This document shows positions 26,845-37,628 of a DNA stretch of 64,000 bases, one piece after another. The first letter of the stretch is position 1; every line of letters starts with the position of its first letter. The position numbers were made by a program, and so were the translations under genes. The notes below the pieces were generated by a model. It searched no databases. It was not told the DNA's origin and saw nothing but the letters and a program-made list of their open reading frames with translations. Origin of the DNA: Desulfobulbaceae bacterium (lineage in GTDB: Bacteria; Desulfobacterota; Desulfobulbia; Desulfobulbales; Desulfocapsaceae); contig QKIH01000033.1 of the NCBI GenBank assembly GCA_003249645.1, positions 27,274-91,273 on the forward strand, read 5' to 3'.

Positions 26845-27606
26845 ATGCTCTTTATTGACAGGCCCGGCTGGCTCCATAAACTGCACCCTTTTACAAAACT
26901 TGTTTTGCTGCTGCTATCAGCAGCACTGGCCTATTTAACTGGCCTAAGTATTGGTAGCTTAAGTCTGCTCCTTGCAGCCTGTCTGCTTCTGATAATCAGT
27001 GGCGGAATTTTCTCCGTATCGGCTAAAATGGTGATTCGGATCTTCCTGCCGCTTATTCTTTTTATGGTCCCTATTCACGGCCTGCTCAACCCGGCAAACA
27101 CTACAGAAATTTTCAGTTTTCACGGTATTGTTTTTTATCGGGAAGGGCTTTTTTTTGCACTAAAAACCCTGATGCAGCTAGGTGTTGTGATCTCGGCCTC
27201 TTTAGCCTTTGTTTTCACTACCCATCCAGCCGACCTCATTACTGCTGTAAGTCACGCGAGCGGCTCAATATCAATCGGCTACCTGCTTGGCTTCCCATTG
27301 CTTTTGCTCGAATCCATGCGCGAACGGGTTGTAACCATTCAAAATGCGCAACGTGCCAGAGGCCTTGAAATTGACGGGAACATCTTTCGACGCTTCACTA
27401 GCCTTGGTCCACTCCTTTTCCCGCTGCTCATCGGTTCAATAGTAGGCATCGAACAGCGTTCAATTGCGCTTGAAGTACGCGGGTTCAAGATTCATGGTCC
27501 GAAAACTTCACTGCGGCTCGTCCCGGACTCCCTGCTGCAGAAATTATCACGACGGCTGATGCTGACATTAGCTGTCATTCTGCCAATGCTCCACTTTTTC
27601 AGGTAA
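26845..27606 (+). CDS. ecfT: ECF transporter transmembrane component EcfT
   Basis: A 253-residue inner-membrane protein of the CbiQ/EcfT family. The N-terminus DRPGWLHKLHPFTKLVLLLL is typical, and two coupling-helix signatures with the A-R-G pattern lie in the cytoplasmic loop (QNAQRARGLEI and ALEVRGFKI). It links the S component to the two ATPases. ATG 26845 was chosen; a TTG at 26818 would start inside the hairpin and has no good ribosome-binding site. The next gene begins 4 bp downstream. Confidence 0.88.
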   Translation: MLFIDRPGWLHKLHPFTKLVLLLLSAALAYLTGLSIGSLSLLLAACLLLIISGGIFSVSAKMVIRIFLPLILFMVPIHGLLNPANTTEIFSFHGIVFYREGLFFALKTLMQLGVVISASLAFVFTTHPADLITAVSHASGSISIGYLLGFPLLLLESMRERVVTIQNAQRARGLEIDGNIFRRFTSLGPLLFPLLIGSIVGIEQRSIALEVRGFKIHGPKTSLRLVPDSLLQKLSRRLMLTLAVILPMLHFFR

Positions 27607-27609
27607 GTC

Positions 27610-28479
27610 ATGCCGGTTATAGACATTACTCAACTAAGCTATTGCTACAGAGAAAACAATCCGCCAGTTCTGCAGGACGTCTCTCTTCAGATTTACAGCG
27701 GGCAATTTGTCGGCATTGCAGGGGCCAATAACAGCGGCAAATCAACACTCTGTTACGCAATGTCAGGTGTGGTACCGCATCTTTTTCACGGCAAATTCAG
27801 CGGCAATGTAAAGATAAATGGAATAAGCACGCTCGAACACACTGTTAGCGATATCTCCAATCAGGTTGGCTTAGTGCTTCAGAAACCTGATAACCAGATT
27901 TCCGGCATGCGATTCACGGTTTTTGAAGAAGTTGCGCTAGGACTCGAAAACCGCGGATTTGAAAGAGAGACAATACGAAAAAGAGTTAGCGAGATGCTCA
28001 ATCTCATGGAGTTGTCCAGTCATGCTGAACGCTCACCGTTTCATCTTTCTGGTGGACAACAGCAGCGTCTGGCACTGGCATCCGTCCTCGCCGTCGATCC
28101 ACCTGTACTGATTCTGGATGAACCGACTACTTTTCTTGATCCCAGTGGCGCCTTCCATCTCTTTTCGATACTTCAGAAATTGCAGAAAGAAGGCAAGACA
28201 ATTATCATCACAGAACAGCGGACGGATCTGCTGGCCGCCTTTACTGAAAGGGTTATTGTCTTACAGGAAGGAAGAGTCCGTAAAGACGGGTCCCCTCAAA
28301 ATGTGCTTACAACACCAGATATTGAAACAGCAGGAATTGGCCGCACCCGATACACAAAAACGGCAGAGCTTGCCAAAAAAAACAGCTTATGGCAGACAGA
28401 CCATGCCCTTCCAGCAACCTTGAATGAAACAATTGCCGGACTTCGCATCAGGAAGAACACAGATGACTATAAGAATTAA
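27610..28479 (+). CDS. ECF transporter ATPase, first copy (EcfA)
   Basis: A 289-residue ABC ATPase. Walker A is GANNSGKSTL (about 39-48), Q-loop VLQKPDNQ, signature LSGGQQQRLALA, Walker B VLILDEPTT and the switch region IIITEQRT (a glutamate-glutamine in place of the usual histidine). It drives uptake with its partner encoded next. The C-terminus overlaps the following start codon by 17 bp. Confidence 0.9.
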   Translation: MPVIDITQLSYCYRENNPPVLQDVSLQIYSGQFVGIAGANNSGKSTLCYAMSGVVPHLFHGKFSGNVKINGISTLEHTVSDISNQVGLVLQKPDNQISGMRFTVFEEVALGLENRGFERETIRKRVSEMLNLMELSSHAERSPFHLSGGQQQRLALASVLAVDPPVLILDEPTTFLDPSGAFHLFSILQKLQKEGKTIIITEQRTDLLAAFTERVIVLQEGRVRKDGSPQNVLTTPDIETAGIGRTRYTKTAELAKKNSLWQTDHALPATLNETIAGLRIRKNTDDYKN

Positions 28480-29260
28480 AAATATTTCATTTAGTTATCC
28501 GGATGGATCAAGAGCACTGCATAACCTTTCGCTTACCATCGAAACAGGAGAATGTGTGGCCATCACCGGGCATAACGGATCAGGCAAAACCACTCTGGTA
28601 AAGCATCTCAATGGTCTGCTGAAACCTGATAACGGCGATGTTTTGGTAAACGACAGCAATACCAAAGCATGTAAGACAGGCCAACTGGCAAGACAGGTTG
28701 CCCTGCTTTTCCAGAATCCCGACGACCAGATATGTAAGCAGACGGTACGAGATGAGATTGCATTCGGCCCTAAAAATTTGGGATTTGAAAAAGATAAAAT
28801 CAACCTTCTGGTCGAAGTGTCCCTGGCTCTTTTTGATCTCGTGCAATATAAAAACCACAACCCTCACGATCTCGGCTACAGTGAACGTAAACGAACAGCT
28901 ATGGCCTCAATTGTTGCCATGGACAGCCCGGTCCTTATTTTCGACGAGCCCACCGCCGGACTCGATCATCTTGAGATAGAACTCTTATTGAAGGTGTTTG
29001 AAAAACTGCAGCGGGAAAACAAAACGATCATAGTTATTTCCCATGATGTCGATTTTATTGCAGAGAATATGGATCGGACAATCACTCTTGCCAATGGGGA
29101 AAAAATCTTTGATGGTCCGGTCAGAAATCTTTTTCAGGATGATTCACTTCTTGCCAGATGCGGCCTGCTCGCTCCGCAAATGGTTCAACTGAGCAAAAGC
29201 TGTAAGCTGCCTTCAGCAGCTCTGAGCCCCCAGGAATTTATTTCTCTCGTTCAAGACTGA
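28463..29260 (+). CDS. ECF transporter ATPase, second copy, with a degenerate ABC signature
   Basis: A 265-residue ABC ATPase. Walker A GHNGSGKTTL, Q-loop LLFQNPDDQI, Walker B VLIFDEPTAGLD and switch histidine VISHD are intact, but the signature LSGGQ is replaced by LGYSERKRTAMA. Since ABC sites are shared between partners, the heterodimer probably has one full and one weakened site. ATG 28463 is preceded by AGGAAG and starts directly at the fold (MTIRIKNISFSYPDG); an upstream frame from 28424 is unnecessary. Last gene of the operon. Confidence 0.88.
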   Translation: MTIRIKNISFSYPDGSRALHNLSLTIETGECVAITGHNGSGKTTLVKHLNGLLKPDNGDVLVNDSNTKACKTGQLARQVALLFQNPDDQICKQTVRDEIAFGPKNLGFEKDKINLLVEVSLALFDLVQYKNHNPHDLGYSERKRTAMASIVAMDSPVLIFDEPTAGLDHLEIELLLKVFEKLQRENKTIIVISHDVDFIAENMDRTITLANGEKIFDGPVRNLFQDDSLLARCGLLAPQMVQLSKSCKLPSAALSPQEFISLVQD

Positions 29261-29335
29261 GGAGGATATCCCAGCATCATTCATTTTATCAGCTGTCGCT
29301 ACTACTGTTTTTATTTTATCCTTTGCCGGATCTCC

Positions 29336-30364
29336 TTAAAAGTCCTCTTTATACTCTTCTTTTACCTTCAATATTTCCGGCATGACTTTTAAGAACAGCG
29401 GTATCAGATTCGGATCGAAATGCTGCCCTGATTCTTTCTCCAACAGAGCGATGCTCTCTTCAACCGACCAGGCTCTTTTATACGGTCTTTCCGAGGTAAG
29501 GGCATCAAAGACATCGGCAATGGCAACAATCCGGCCAGATAACGGAATATCTTCACCGGAAAGGCGGTTTGGATAGCCGCAGCCGTTCCATTTTTCATGG
29601 TGGGTCAAAGCTACCTCACTGGCCAGTTTGAGAAGTTCCGACTCATCCTCACCGATCATCTCCACCCCTATTTGAGGGTGCTCTTTCATGATCGCAAATT
29701 CTTCATCCGTGAGTTTCCCCGGTTTTTTCAGGATATTATCCGGAATGCCAATTTTTCCGACATCGTGCATCGGCGCAGCATTCATGAGCAGTTCGGCATC
29801 GCTTTCACTGAGACCGGCTTCACGTCCAAGAAAATAAGAATATTTGCTCATCCTGATAACATGCAGACCGGTTTCATTATCTTTAAACTCTGCTGCCTTA
29901 CCCAACCGCTGAATGATCTTGAGGCGCGTTTTTATTATTTCGTCTGTGCTCTGCCGCACTTTTTTATCCAGTTCGCGATTTTGGTCATAGAGGGCAAGCT
30001 GGGTTTTCACCCTTGCCTTGACTATCGGCGGACTGAGGGGCTTACCGATATAATCAACAGCACCGAGCTCAAACCCTCTTATCTCATCATCCACTTCAAT
30101 TTTTGCGGTGACAAAAATAATCGGGATATTGCGGGTAACCAGATCGGCCTTTAACCGTCTGCACACCTCATAGCCATCGATTTCCGGCATCATCACGTCA
30201 AGCAGTATGATGTCAGGAGGACTCTTTCTGGCGAGCTCCAGGGCTGTGCTCCCGTTTAATACCGCCTTAACGATATATTCATCTTTTAAGATACCGACTA
30301 ACACATCGATGTTAGCGGGTGTATCATCAACAACGAGAACAGTCTGCTTATTGCTTCCACTCAT
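29336..30364 (-). CDS. Response regulator with HD-GYP output (RpfG type)
   Basis: A 342-residue protein. Residues 1-120 form a CheY-like receiver (LVVDDTPANIDVL, IILLDVMMPEIDGYEVC with the phospho-aspartate, FVTAK, GKP). A short coiled coil follows, then an HD-GYP domain (MHDVGKIGIPD, MKEHPQIGVEMI, LTHHEKWNGCGYPNRLSGEDIPL, IADVFDALTSERPYK). It should hydrolyse c-di-GMP on phosphorylation. It ends a minus-strand operon with a giant hybrid kinase and a stand-alone receiver, so it is probably the output of that phosphorelay. Confidence 0.92.
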   Translation of the reverse strand: MSGSNKQTVLVVDDTPANIDVLVGILKDEYIVKAVLNGSTALELARKSPPDIILLDVMMPEIDGYEVCRRLKADLVTRNIPIIFVTAKIEVDDEIRGFELGAVDYIGKPLSPPIVKARVKTQLALYDQNRELDKKVRQSTDEIIKTRLKIIQRLGKAAEFKDNETGLHVIRMSKYSYFLGREAGLSESDAELLMNAAPMHDVGKIGIPDNILKKPGKLTDEEFAIMKEHPQIGVEMIGEDESELLKLASEVALTHHEKWNGCGYPNRLSGEDIPLSGRIVAIADVFDALTSERPYKRAWSVEESIALLEKESGQHFDPNLIPLFLKVMPEILKVKEEYKEDF

Positions 30365-30372
30365 TGATCACC

Positions 30373-30747
30373 TCAATCTTCCGGAAGAAAAATGTCGAGT
30401 AAAGAAAATAGGCTGCCGGGGTCAACCGGTTTTTTCAGATAGGCGGCGCCACCAGCATCCATTGCCTGTTCGGTCTCGGCTTCATCTGCTTTTCCACTAA
30501 GAAAGATTACCGGAATATCACTGGTTGCGGTATCTGCCTTGAGCTTGCGGCAGACTTCAATGCCATTTTCACCAGGCATGACAATATCGAGAAGAATCAG
30601 GGCGGGCGCGGGTGTTAAGGATGCTATTTTTAAAGCCAGTGTTCCATTAATCGCAGCCTTCACATTGTATCTTTCCTTGAGCAGGCCCACCAGCAGGTCA
30701 AGGTTTTCCGGGGCATCGTCTACAACAAGAACCGTCTTTCTTTCCAT
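30373..30747 (-). CDS. Single-domain response regulator
   Basis: A 124-residue CheY-like receiver: VLVVDDAPENLDLLVGLL, LILLDIVMPGENGIEVCRKLKAD (phospho-acceptor Asp), VIFLSGKADEAE and YLKKPV. No output domain. Eight bp separate it from the HD-GYP regulator and it begins 15 bp after the kinase stop, so all three form one operon. It could shuttle phosphate from the kinase HPt domain to a target such as the HD-GYP regulator. Confidence 0.9.
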   Translation of the reverse strand: MERKTVLVVDDAPENLDLLVGLLKERYNVKAAINGTLALKIASLTPAPALILLDIVMPGENGIEVCRKLKADTATSDIPVIFLSGKADEAETEQAMDAGGAAYLKKPVDPGSLFSLLDIFLPED

Positions 30748-30762
30748 TATCCTGTTTCCTTA

Positions 30763-33700
30763 TCATGATTCATCAATAACAATTACAAGCAGGTCTTTTA
30801 TTTCATTGGCTTTTTCCGCTGTTTTCTCAAAATCATATTGTGTCAGCGGGGCCAGTATCTCTTCGTAGGACTTTACAATTCCAGCACTTTCAAAGACCCC
30901 TTTATTTTCCTGAAGGTATTCAGCGGTATCTGTATCATAACCGGAAGCCATCGATATAAGATGATCAAGGACCTCAAATACCGGACCAAACAACTTGTTG
31001 TGAAGCATCTGAAAATACTGCAGTGCCTGCTGATAATCATACTTCTCAACCGAAGTTTTCATTGCAGCAACAGGGTTTTCCGCCCCAGTCAGCGCTAAAT
31101 CATAGTTCTGCAGTTCATCGATAAGATCTATCGAATCGGTGTCAAAAGACTTAAGTTTATCCGCAAGCTTCTTCAATAGCGGAAGAAATTCAGCACTATC
31201 AATTACCGGCAGTACCTGTTTTATCGCCTTTTCAGGTGTATTCAGGATAGCAAGTGCCTCCAGCACTACATTCAGCTCTTTTTCGCATGCGGCAATATCT
31301 GTTTTATCGACCTGCTGTGCTCCGGCCCCTTTTTCAAGGAACAGGGCGCGTTCCTGCACCTGACGGGCACCGATGTTACCTGCAACCCCTTTTACCGTGT
31401 GAGCAAGTCTCTCAGCCAACGACCAGTCTTCTGCTTCAACGGCAGCCTGGTACTGGCTGATAAAATCTTTTTGCGTCTCTGCAAATTTCCGCAAAAGTTT
31501 CATGTAAAGTCCAGTGTTATCCTGGGTTCGCATGAGCCCGTCTTCAATATCTATTCCATCCAGATCAGGTAGCTCGACCTCAACAGCCTCGGCCTGCTTG
31601 ACGGGGGCAGCAGGATTTCGCGGACTTATCCATTTCGCCATGGTGCCAAACAGTTCATGGACATTGATCGGTTTGGCAATATGATCATTCATCCCCGCTG
31701 CCAGCACCTTTTCTCTGTCGCCTGCCATGGCATTTGCCGTCATAGCAAGAATCGGCAGGCTGACAAACCTCTCGTCCTGTCGTATTTTTCTTGTCGCCTC
31801 ATACCCATCAAGCACCGGCATCTGACAATCCATCAGTACTCCGTCATATTCCTTTTGTTCAATGGCCGTCATTGCCTCAAGGCCGTTATTCGCCACATCG
31901 ACAATAATCCCGTGAGACTCCAGTATTTCCACGGCAAGCTCTTGATTAATCTCATTATCTTCAACAAGAAGAACCATCGCACCTGAAAGTCTTTTCACAT
32001 CTTCATCTGATGTTGCTTTTTTTCTCTGCGACCGGGTCAGTATCGGAATGCTTTTCCCCTTTGCAGTCATAATGGAATCAAGCAGGGTCGAAGGAGTAAC
32101 CGGTTTTGTCAGAAAGGCGCTGATTTCAACTTTTTCCGCAGCTTTGATCGACGCCTCTTTACCGTAGGCCGTGACCATAAAGATTGTCGGCGTGTTCGTG
32201 AGGATGCCGCTTTTCTGTATCGTCTCAATTACTTCAACCCCGTTCATTTCCGGCATCTGCCAGTCCATAATGACCAGATCATACGGATTATTCCGGTCCT
32301 CTTGTTCAAGCAGAGTCAGGGCCTCCTTACCGTTGTTGGCAGTGGTAACATGAAACCCGAAATTGTTGAGCAGGGCTTGCAGGATTTCCCTTGAAGTGAG
32401 ATTATCATCAACAACAAGGATTCGACAGTCACCTATCTCATTGAAAATGTTAGGACGATATACCTGGACTTCAGTCTGTTTTTTCAATTTTACAGTAAAA
32501 TAAAAACAGCTTCCCTTGCCGGTCTCACTCTCTACCCAGATTTCACCTCCCATCATCTCCACAAGATTTTTGCAGATGGCAAGGCCAAGTCCGGTTCCAC
32601 CGTATTGCCTGGTTGTCGAGGTATCCGCCTGAGAAAACGATTTGAAGAGTTTGCCCTGCTGTTCTTTACTGAGCCCGATACCGGTATCCCGAACGGAAAA
32701 CTTGAGTTCGACATTATTCTCATCTTCAGCCAGCACAACACTTGAGATAACAATTTCTCCTTTTTCAGTGAATTTAACAGCATTATTCCCCAGGTTGGTG
32801 AGTATCTGCCCAAGACGTAAAGGGTCTCCGATCAGGGCGGTAGGCAGCTCTGAGGAAAAGTCAAACATCAGCTCGAGCCCTTTTTCCTCCGTCTTCAACC
32901 CGACGAGATTGGCCAAGTTTTCAAAGACATCTTCCAACCTGAACGGAATTGATTCAATATCGAGCTTACCGGCTTCGATTTTAGAGAAATCCAGGATATC
33001 ATTTATTATTCCAAGCAGGGAATTTGCTGAAAGATCGATTTTTTCCAAATAATTTCGCTGCTTTTTATCAAGATCTGTCTGCAGGGCCAAGTGGGACATG
33101 CCGATAATAGCGTTCATCGGCGTCCTTATCTCATGGCTCATGTTGGCAAGAAAATCGGATTTTGCCTTCGTTGCTTCTTCGGCTTTTTCCTTCGCCTCGA
33201 TAACGGCACGTTCCGCTTCTTTCATATCACTGATATCCGTCAACCAGCCGAGAATACCGTGTTTCCCTTCGTATTCAATGGGCAGAAAACTCAATAAAAC
33301 ATCTTTGATTTCACCTTCTCTGCCGTACATCTGCACTTCGTAATTCTCAACGATGCCCTGCTCCCTGGTCTGCACAACCAGATGAGTTCTTTCTTCCTGA
33401 TCCACATAGATATCTGTTGACCTCGTCCCGATATCGGCGCCAAACAGCTCTTTAAATTTCGGGTTGACAAAATGCAGGATATTATCGGTCGAAATCGCCA
33501 CACCGATGGGACTCGTATCAAGGATATATTCCAACTGCTCCTTGGATTTCTTCAACGCCTCTTCTGCGAGTTTTCTATCTGAAATATCCTCCACAGTACA
33601 GATTACTTCGGAGGGTGACTGACCAGGATTAACAGGGTTACACATAAATCTCAGAAACGCAGTTCTGCCGCCTATCACAGAAGTATACTCACCTTCATGG

Positions 33701-36700
33701 CTAGAAGAATCACCATGAAGTGCGGCGATCAGCACTGAAACGACATCTTTATCCGGCAGATTAGCCAAGGTATCGAATCCGATAAAGGCATCGACTGAGG
33801 CACCGAAGATGTCTGCCACCTTGGGGTTACAGTTGATAATTTTGCCGTCAGTTCCGAGATGGATCATGCCAAGCGGAGATTTATCAAATATGGTCCGGAG
33901 CTGTTCCATGCTTTCTGCAAGAGCAGCCTCGGCTCTTTTTCGCTCAGTGATATCCTGCTTAACTGCCAGATAACGGTCAATCTTCCCTCTACTGTTGAAA
34001 AGCGGAGTAATAGATGCATTTTCCCAGTAGAGCTCTCCGCTCTTCCTTTTGTTAATCAGTTCACCGTTCCATATTTCGCCACGTTTGATGGTTTGCCACA
34101 TCCCGGCATAAAATTCATCGTTATGTTCTCCTGACTTCAATATATTCGGCCTGTTACCGATCACTTCTTCTGGTGCAAAACCGCTAACTTTTATAAAAGC
34201 CGGGTTGACATACTCGATTACCCCTCGAGTATTAGTGATAAGAATAGCAGCAGGACTTTGTTCAACAGCTTTTGAAAGTGTTCGAAGCTCTGCTTCGGCC
34301 TTTCTCCGCTCCGTAATATCTCTTATAGTTCCAACAACATACATGTCATCTTTTACTTTAAAAGAGGAGACCGCCACCTCAACCGGAAACTCCGAGCGGT
34401 CTTTGCGCAGGGCGATAAGTTCCTCAACTTTCCCTATAAGTCCGCCTGGGCTCCTTTCACCTAACTTTTTAAATCCCTCTCTGGCAGAATCGTGGTATTC
34501 ATCGGCAATATATCCATAAACACTGCTTCCGATGGCATCTTCCGATGGAACACCGAAGAGCGTCTCGGCAGCATGATTCCAATATTGAATTATTCCTTTA
34601 GAATCAGTCATAAAGAGACCGTCATGCATTGCCAGACTCATCGCCCTGATCCGGTTTTCACTGGCCTCGAGTAGATCCTGAGTCTTCTTTCTTACAGCAA
34701 TTTCTCTGGCAAGTTTCCTGTTCCAGAACAGGATCACGATTCCAAAAAGAATTGCGCCGATTATTATTTTGAGAGCAAGTGAATAATCTCTTCCTTTCTC
34801 GAACCTTACTGTCAGCCATTTTTGGGAAATCGCGCGCTGATCTTCTTCACTGATTGAGGCAAGAACCTTATTGATAATTGAGACAGCTTCTGGGAACCTG
34901 GGATCAATTCCGAAACGGTGCTCGAACTGATATTCGGTTTCACCGGCAATTTTCAGGTTTTTGAAACCAAGCCGTTGAACTGCATCGACTGTAACTGCAA
35001 GATGCCCGACAAAAGCATCAACCTCTGCATTCGCCACAAGAATGAGAGCTTCCTGCACATTTTTCGCTTCACGCAATTTGATAGCCGGGTAATTGGAACT
35101 CAGGAAGTGATAGCTTGTATAGCCCTTTTCAACAGCGACATTCAGACCATTCAGGTCGTCGGTTGTTTTGATATTATGAATGCTGTCTCTGGTGACTATA
35201 ACCAATGGAAATGTTACAAACGGCTCTGAGTAAATGATCTTCCGTTTCACAGAATCATCTTTATTTATAGCCGGTACAACGTCAATTTCAGCCTGTTCAT
35301 ATCTTTCCAGAACATCAGCCCAGGTTGCAACCGGCTGGTACTGAAATTTCAATCCGCTTCTATCCGAAATAAGCTTCATATAATCTGCGATCAGCCCATC
35401 ATACTGCTTGGGATCATCGGTAATTGAAAGCGGCTCCCACGAAAATGCGCTGAATATCAACGGCTCGTGCCGTGCAATAAACTGTCTTTCACGTGCTGTA
35501 AGGTGTGCTCTTAATTCTTCAGCGATATTCTGGCGTTCCAGACCAACCCATTTACTGAGAACTTCTCGTTTCTGCTCGAGATTGAATTTATTGAGGGACT
35601 TATTAAGAATGGAGGCAAGAATCGGCTCATCTTTTCTTGTACCAATGGAAAAGGCAGAAGCCGGCTTACTCAGTTTTCCCTGAATCTGTAGATCTGTTAA
35701 CAGCTGATGGATGATGATATAACCGGCAACAGCTCTGTTTCCTGCATAGGCATCAACCTCGCTGTCAGAAACGCCCCGTAGACAGGAAGGTGTATCTGGA
35801 TAGAGCTTAATCTGTATCTCAGGATAGTTTTTCTTGAAATAGTCTACAGTATCAAAGCCTTCTTCAAGAGCAATGGTTTTCCCTTTCAGATTTGCTTCCG
35901 AACTGAAAAATGGTCCATTTTTCGGGGCAACAATAGTATCCGGAATGGTGAGATAGGTTTTTGTGAAATTGAGATACGCTTCTTTTCCAGCATCGGGTAC
36001 GACATCCAAGATCCCGTCTGCTTCCTTATTTTTTACTGCATTCAGATTTTCCAGATACGTACCGGGAACCATTTCAATGGACAGCCCGGAATATTTTTCG
36101 ATATAACCGATCATTTCCTCACCAATACCGGAAATTTTTCCTTCCGGAGTAACAAAATTGATCGGCGGCCAGGCTGACAGTGACCGGACTGTTATTTTTG
36201 GGTGAGAATCAATCCATGCCTGTTCTTCCGGAGAAAATTCAGCCTGATTGTCTTCTATTGCTTCGTTACCTACAAAACGACTCGATGTCCAGGTATGCTG
36301 AATCTTCAGTTTTTGTTCAAACGAAACAGCTTTAAGCGCCTTGTCGAGAATGGGTACAAACTCCGGCCAATCTTTGCGAACACCCATTGATAACTGCTGA
36401 ACCCCTCCGGGAAGCTGAAAGTCAATTGTCAGGTTTTCAATTTGTAATTCGTTTATCTGATAGATCGTTGCTGCAAGATTACCGATAAAGACATCTATCT
36501 CACTATTTGAAAGAGCAAACAGAGCGTCAGGCGCCGTAGGATACAGTATCGGCTGAAAAACAGTATTTTCCTTGATCCATCCATGATGGGAACTGTCCAT
36601 CTGAACGCCAAGCAGTTTGCCCTCCAGATCTGCCATAGCATTCGGTTTTTTCATCCCTTTTCGCGAAACAGCAACCCGTGGAAAGGAGAGATATGAATCG

Positions 36701-37182
36701 GTAAAGTTTAAAAATTCAGATCTTTCTTTTGACTGACCGACACAGGGAAGGACATCTATTTCACCTCTTTTTGCCTGGTCAATAACATCCGGCCAGCTTA
36801 ACCCCTCTTTTACTTTGAAGCGTATCCCCAGCATGGCCTCGATGATCTTAAGGTAATCATCGGCCATTCCTAGATATTCGCCTTTTCTGCTGATGAATTC
36901 GAAAGGACCGAAATTAGGATCAACCCCTATGTTTATGACAGGATGTGCAGCAAGCCATTGCCTTTCCGCATCAGAAATCGATATTGATGTCGTCTGATGC
37001 TTATCTGCAATGCCAGAAGAGATATCTGCGGCAGACGCCGGCAGTAGAGAGAGCTTAAAGAAAATCAGAGAAAAAACGAAAAACAGTAAGAAAGAGAGGA
37101 TACGGCCTTTCTCGTCATTTCTCGGAGAGGAGACTTCATTCTTGCTAGGGAAAAGATTTAGCATAACCCAATTCCTTTTCAT
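30763..37182 (-). CDS. Giant BvgS-like hybrid histidine kinase with three periplasmic solute-binding domains
   Basis: About 2139 residues. A signal anchor is followed by three tandem SBP_bac_3 domains (about 75-300, 325-550, 565-795), each starting with a related motif ([36 protein letters not shown]). A membrane helix (about 804-822) leads to four PAS domains (840-1320), HisKA (SHEIRTP, His1350), HATPase ([21 protein letters not shown]), two receivers (Asp1640, Asp1785) and an HPt domain (AHTVKG, His1928), then about 190 extra residues. The phosphorelay is complete. Periplasmic ligands and cytoplasmic PAS inputs are both possible. The TTG at 37257 is an unlikely start; ATG 37182 or 37164 are better. 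Divergent from the MvhGA-like hydrogenase. Confidence 0.9.
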   Translation of the reverse strand: MKRNWVMLNLFPSKNEVSSPRNDEKGRILSFLLFFVFSLIFFKLSLLPASAADISSGIADKHQTTSISISDAERQWLAAHPVINIGVDPNFGPFEFISRKGEYLGMADDYLKIIEAMLGIRFKVKEGLSWPDVIDQAKRGEIDVLPCVGQSKERSEFLNFTDSYLSFPRVAVSRKGMKKPNAMADLEGKLLGVQMDSSHHGWIKENTVFQPILYPTAPDALFALSNSEIDVFIGNLAATIYQINELQIENLTIDFQLPGGVQQLSMGVRKDWPEFVPILDKALKAVSFEQKLKIQHTWTSSRFVGNEAIEDNQAEFSPEEQAWIDSHPKITVRSLSAWPPINFVTPEGKISGIGEEMIGYIEKYSGLSIEMVPGTYLENLNAVKNKEADGILDVVPDAGKEAYLNFTKTYLTIPDTIVAPKNGPFFSSEANLKGKTIALEEGFDTVDYFKKNYPEIQIKLYPDTPSCLRGVSDSEVDAYAGNRAVAGYIIIHQLLTDLQIQGKLSKPASAFSIGTRKDEPILASILNKSLNKFNLEQKREVLSKWVGLERQNIAEELRAHLTARERQFIARHEPLIFSAFSWEPLSITDDPKQYDGLIADYMKLISDRSGLKFQYQPVATWADVLERYEQAEIDVVPAINKDDSVKRKIIYSEPFVTFPLVIVTRDSIHNIKTTDDLNGLNVAVEKGYTSYHFLSSNYPAIKLREAKNVQEALILVANAEVDAFVGHLAVTVDAVQRLGFKNLKIAGETEYQFEHRFGIDPRFPEAVSIINKVLASISEEDQRAISQKWLTVRFEKGRDYSLALKIIIGAILFGIVILFWNRKLAREIAVRKKTQDLLEASENRIRAMSLAMHDGLFMTDSKGIIQYWNHAAETLFGVPSEDAIGSSVYGYIADEYHDSAREGFKKLGERSPGGLIGKVEELIALRKDRSEFPVEVAVSSFKVKDDMYVVGTIRDITERRKAEAELRTLSKAVEQSPAAILITNTRGVIEYVNPAFIKVSGFAPEEVIGNRPNILKSGEHNDEFYAGMWQTIKRGEIWNGELINKRKSGELYWENASITPLFNSRGKIDRYLAVKQDITERKRAEAALAESMEQLRTIFDKSPLGMIHLGTDGKIINCNPKVADIFGASVDAFIGFDTLANLPDKDVVSVLIAALHGDSSSHEGEYTSVIGGRTAFLRFMCNPVNPGQSPSEVICTVEDISDRKLAEEALKKSKEQLEYILDTSPIGVAISTDNILHFVNPKFKELFGADIGTRSTDIYVDQEERTHLVVQTREQGIVENYEVQMYGREGEIKDVLLSFLPIEYEGKHGILGWLTDISDMKEAERAVIEAKEKAEEATKAKSDFLANMSHEIRTPMNAIIGMSHLALQTDLDKKQRNYLEKIDLSANSLLGIINDILDFSKIEAGKLDIESIPFRLEDVFENLANLVGLKTEEKGLELMFDFSSELPTALIGDPLRLGQILTNLGNNAVKFTEKGEIVISSVVLAEDENNVELKFSVRDTGIGLSKEQQGKLFKSFSQADTSTTRQYGGTGLGLAICKNLVEMMGGEIWVESETGKGSCFYFTVKLKKQTEVQVYRPNIFNEIGDCRILVVDDNLTSREILQALLNNFGFHVTTANNGKEALTLLEQEDRNNPYDLVIMDWQMPEMNGVEVIETIQKSGILTNTPTIFMVTAYGKEASIKAAEKVEISAFLTKPVTPSTLLDSIMTAKGKSIPILTRSQRKKATSDEDVKRLSGAMVLLVEDNEINQELAVEILESHGIIVDVANNGLEAMTAIEQKEYDGVLMDCQMPVLDGYEATRKIRQDERFVSLPILAMTANAMAGDREKVLAAGMNDHIAKPINVHELFGTMAKWISPRNPAAPVKQAEAVEVELPDLDGIDIEDGLMRTQDNTGLYMKLLRKFAETQKDFISQYQAAVEAEDWSLAERLAHTVKGVAGNIGARQVQERALFLEKGAGAQQVDKTDIAACEKELNVVLEALAILNTPEKAIKQVLPVIDSAEFLPLLKKLADKLKSFDTDSIDLIDELQNYDLALTGAENPVAAMKTSVEKYDYQQALQYFQMLHNKLFGPVFEVLDHLISMASGYDTDTAEYLQENKGVFESAGIVKSYEEILAPLTQYDFEKTAEKANEIKDLLVIVIDES

Positions 37183-37257
37183 GATTTCGGTTATCCTCGC
37201 TTCTTCCAGGAATCCACGACTCCATAAATAACTCGGGAAGAATGTTGAAGATACCAA

Positions 37258-37571
37258 GAAAAAGAGAATCTTTATAGCAAACCATGTGTACGTAAAACAT
37301 TATTCCGAACAAAATAGTGATATCAATAAGCTGATGCTATTTTGACAATGCTTCTGCCCCGCACACTGGTATTCTGATAAAATCTTCAATTACAGGCCGT
37401 AAAAAGATTTCCTGTATCGTTTTCCTTCGTCTAGTAGCCTAGCGTAAAATAATTGTTTATGACAGGATATTTTCATAAATATAGAATAATTAACATTATT
37501 ATTACAAAAGCTTCCCTTTCACCCTGTCATTCATAGTCTTGTTCTGATAAGATAGATCTGACAGGTTTCAA
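37258..37571. promoter_or_regulatory. Divergent promoter region between the hybrid kinase and the MvhGA-like hydrogenase
   Basis: AT-rich non-coding DNA of about 310 bp (longer if the internal starts of both genes are right). It must hold both promoters. TGATAAGA (37545-37552) and TCTTATCA (37575-37582) form an 8-bp inverted repeat, nested within TTGTTCT (37539-37545) and AGAACAA further out, which could be an operator or leader hairpin. No canonical sigma-54 site (TGGCAC-N5-TTGCA) was found. Confidence 0.45.
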
Positions 37572-37628
37572 GTGTCTTATCAAGACAACTCAAGAACAAC
37601 CCAAAAATCATCAACAGGTGGAGGAACC

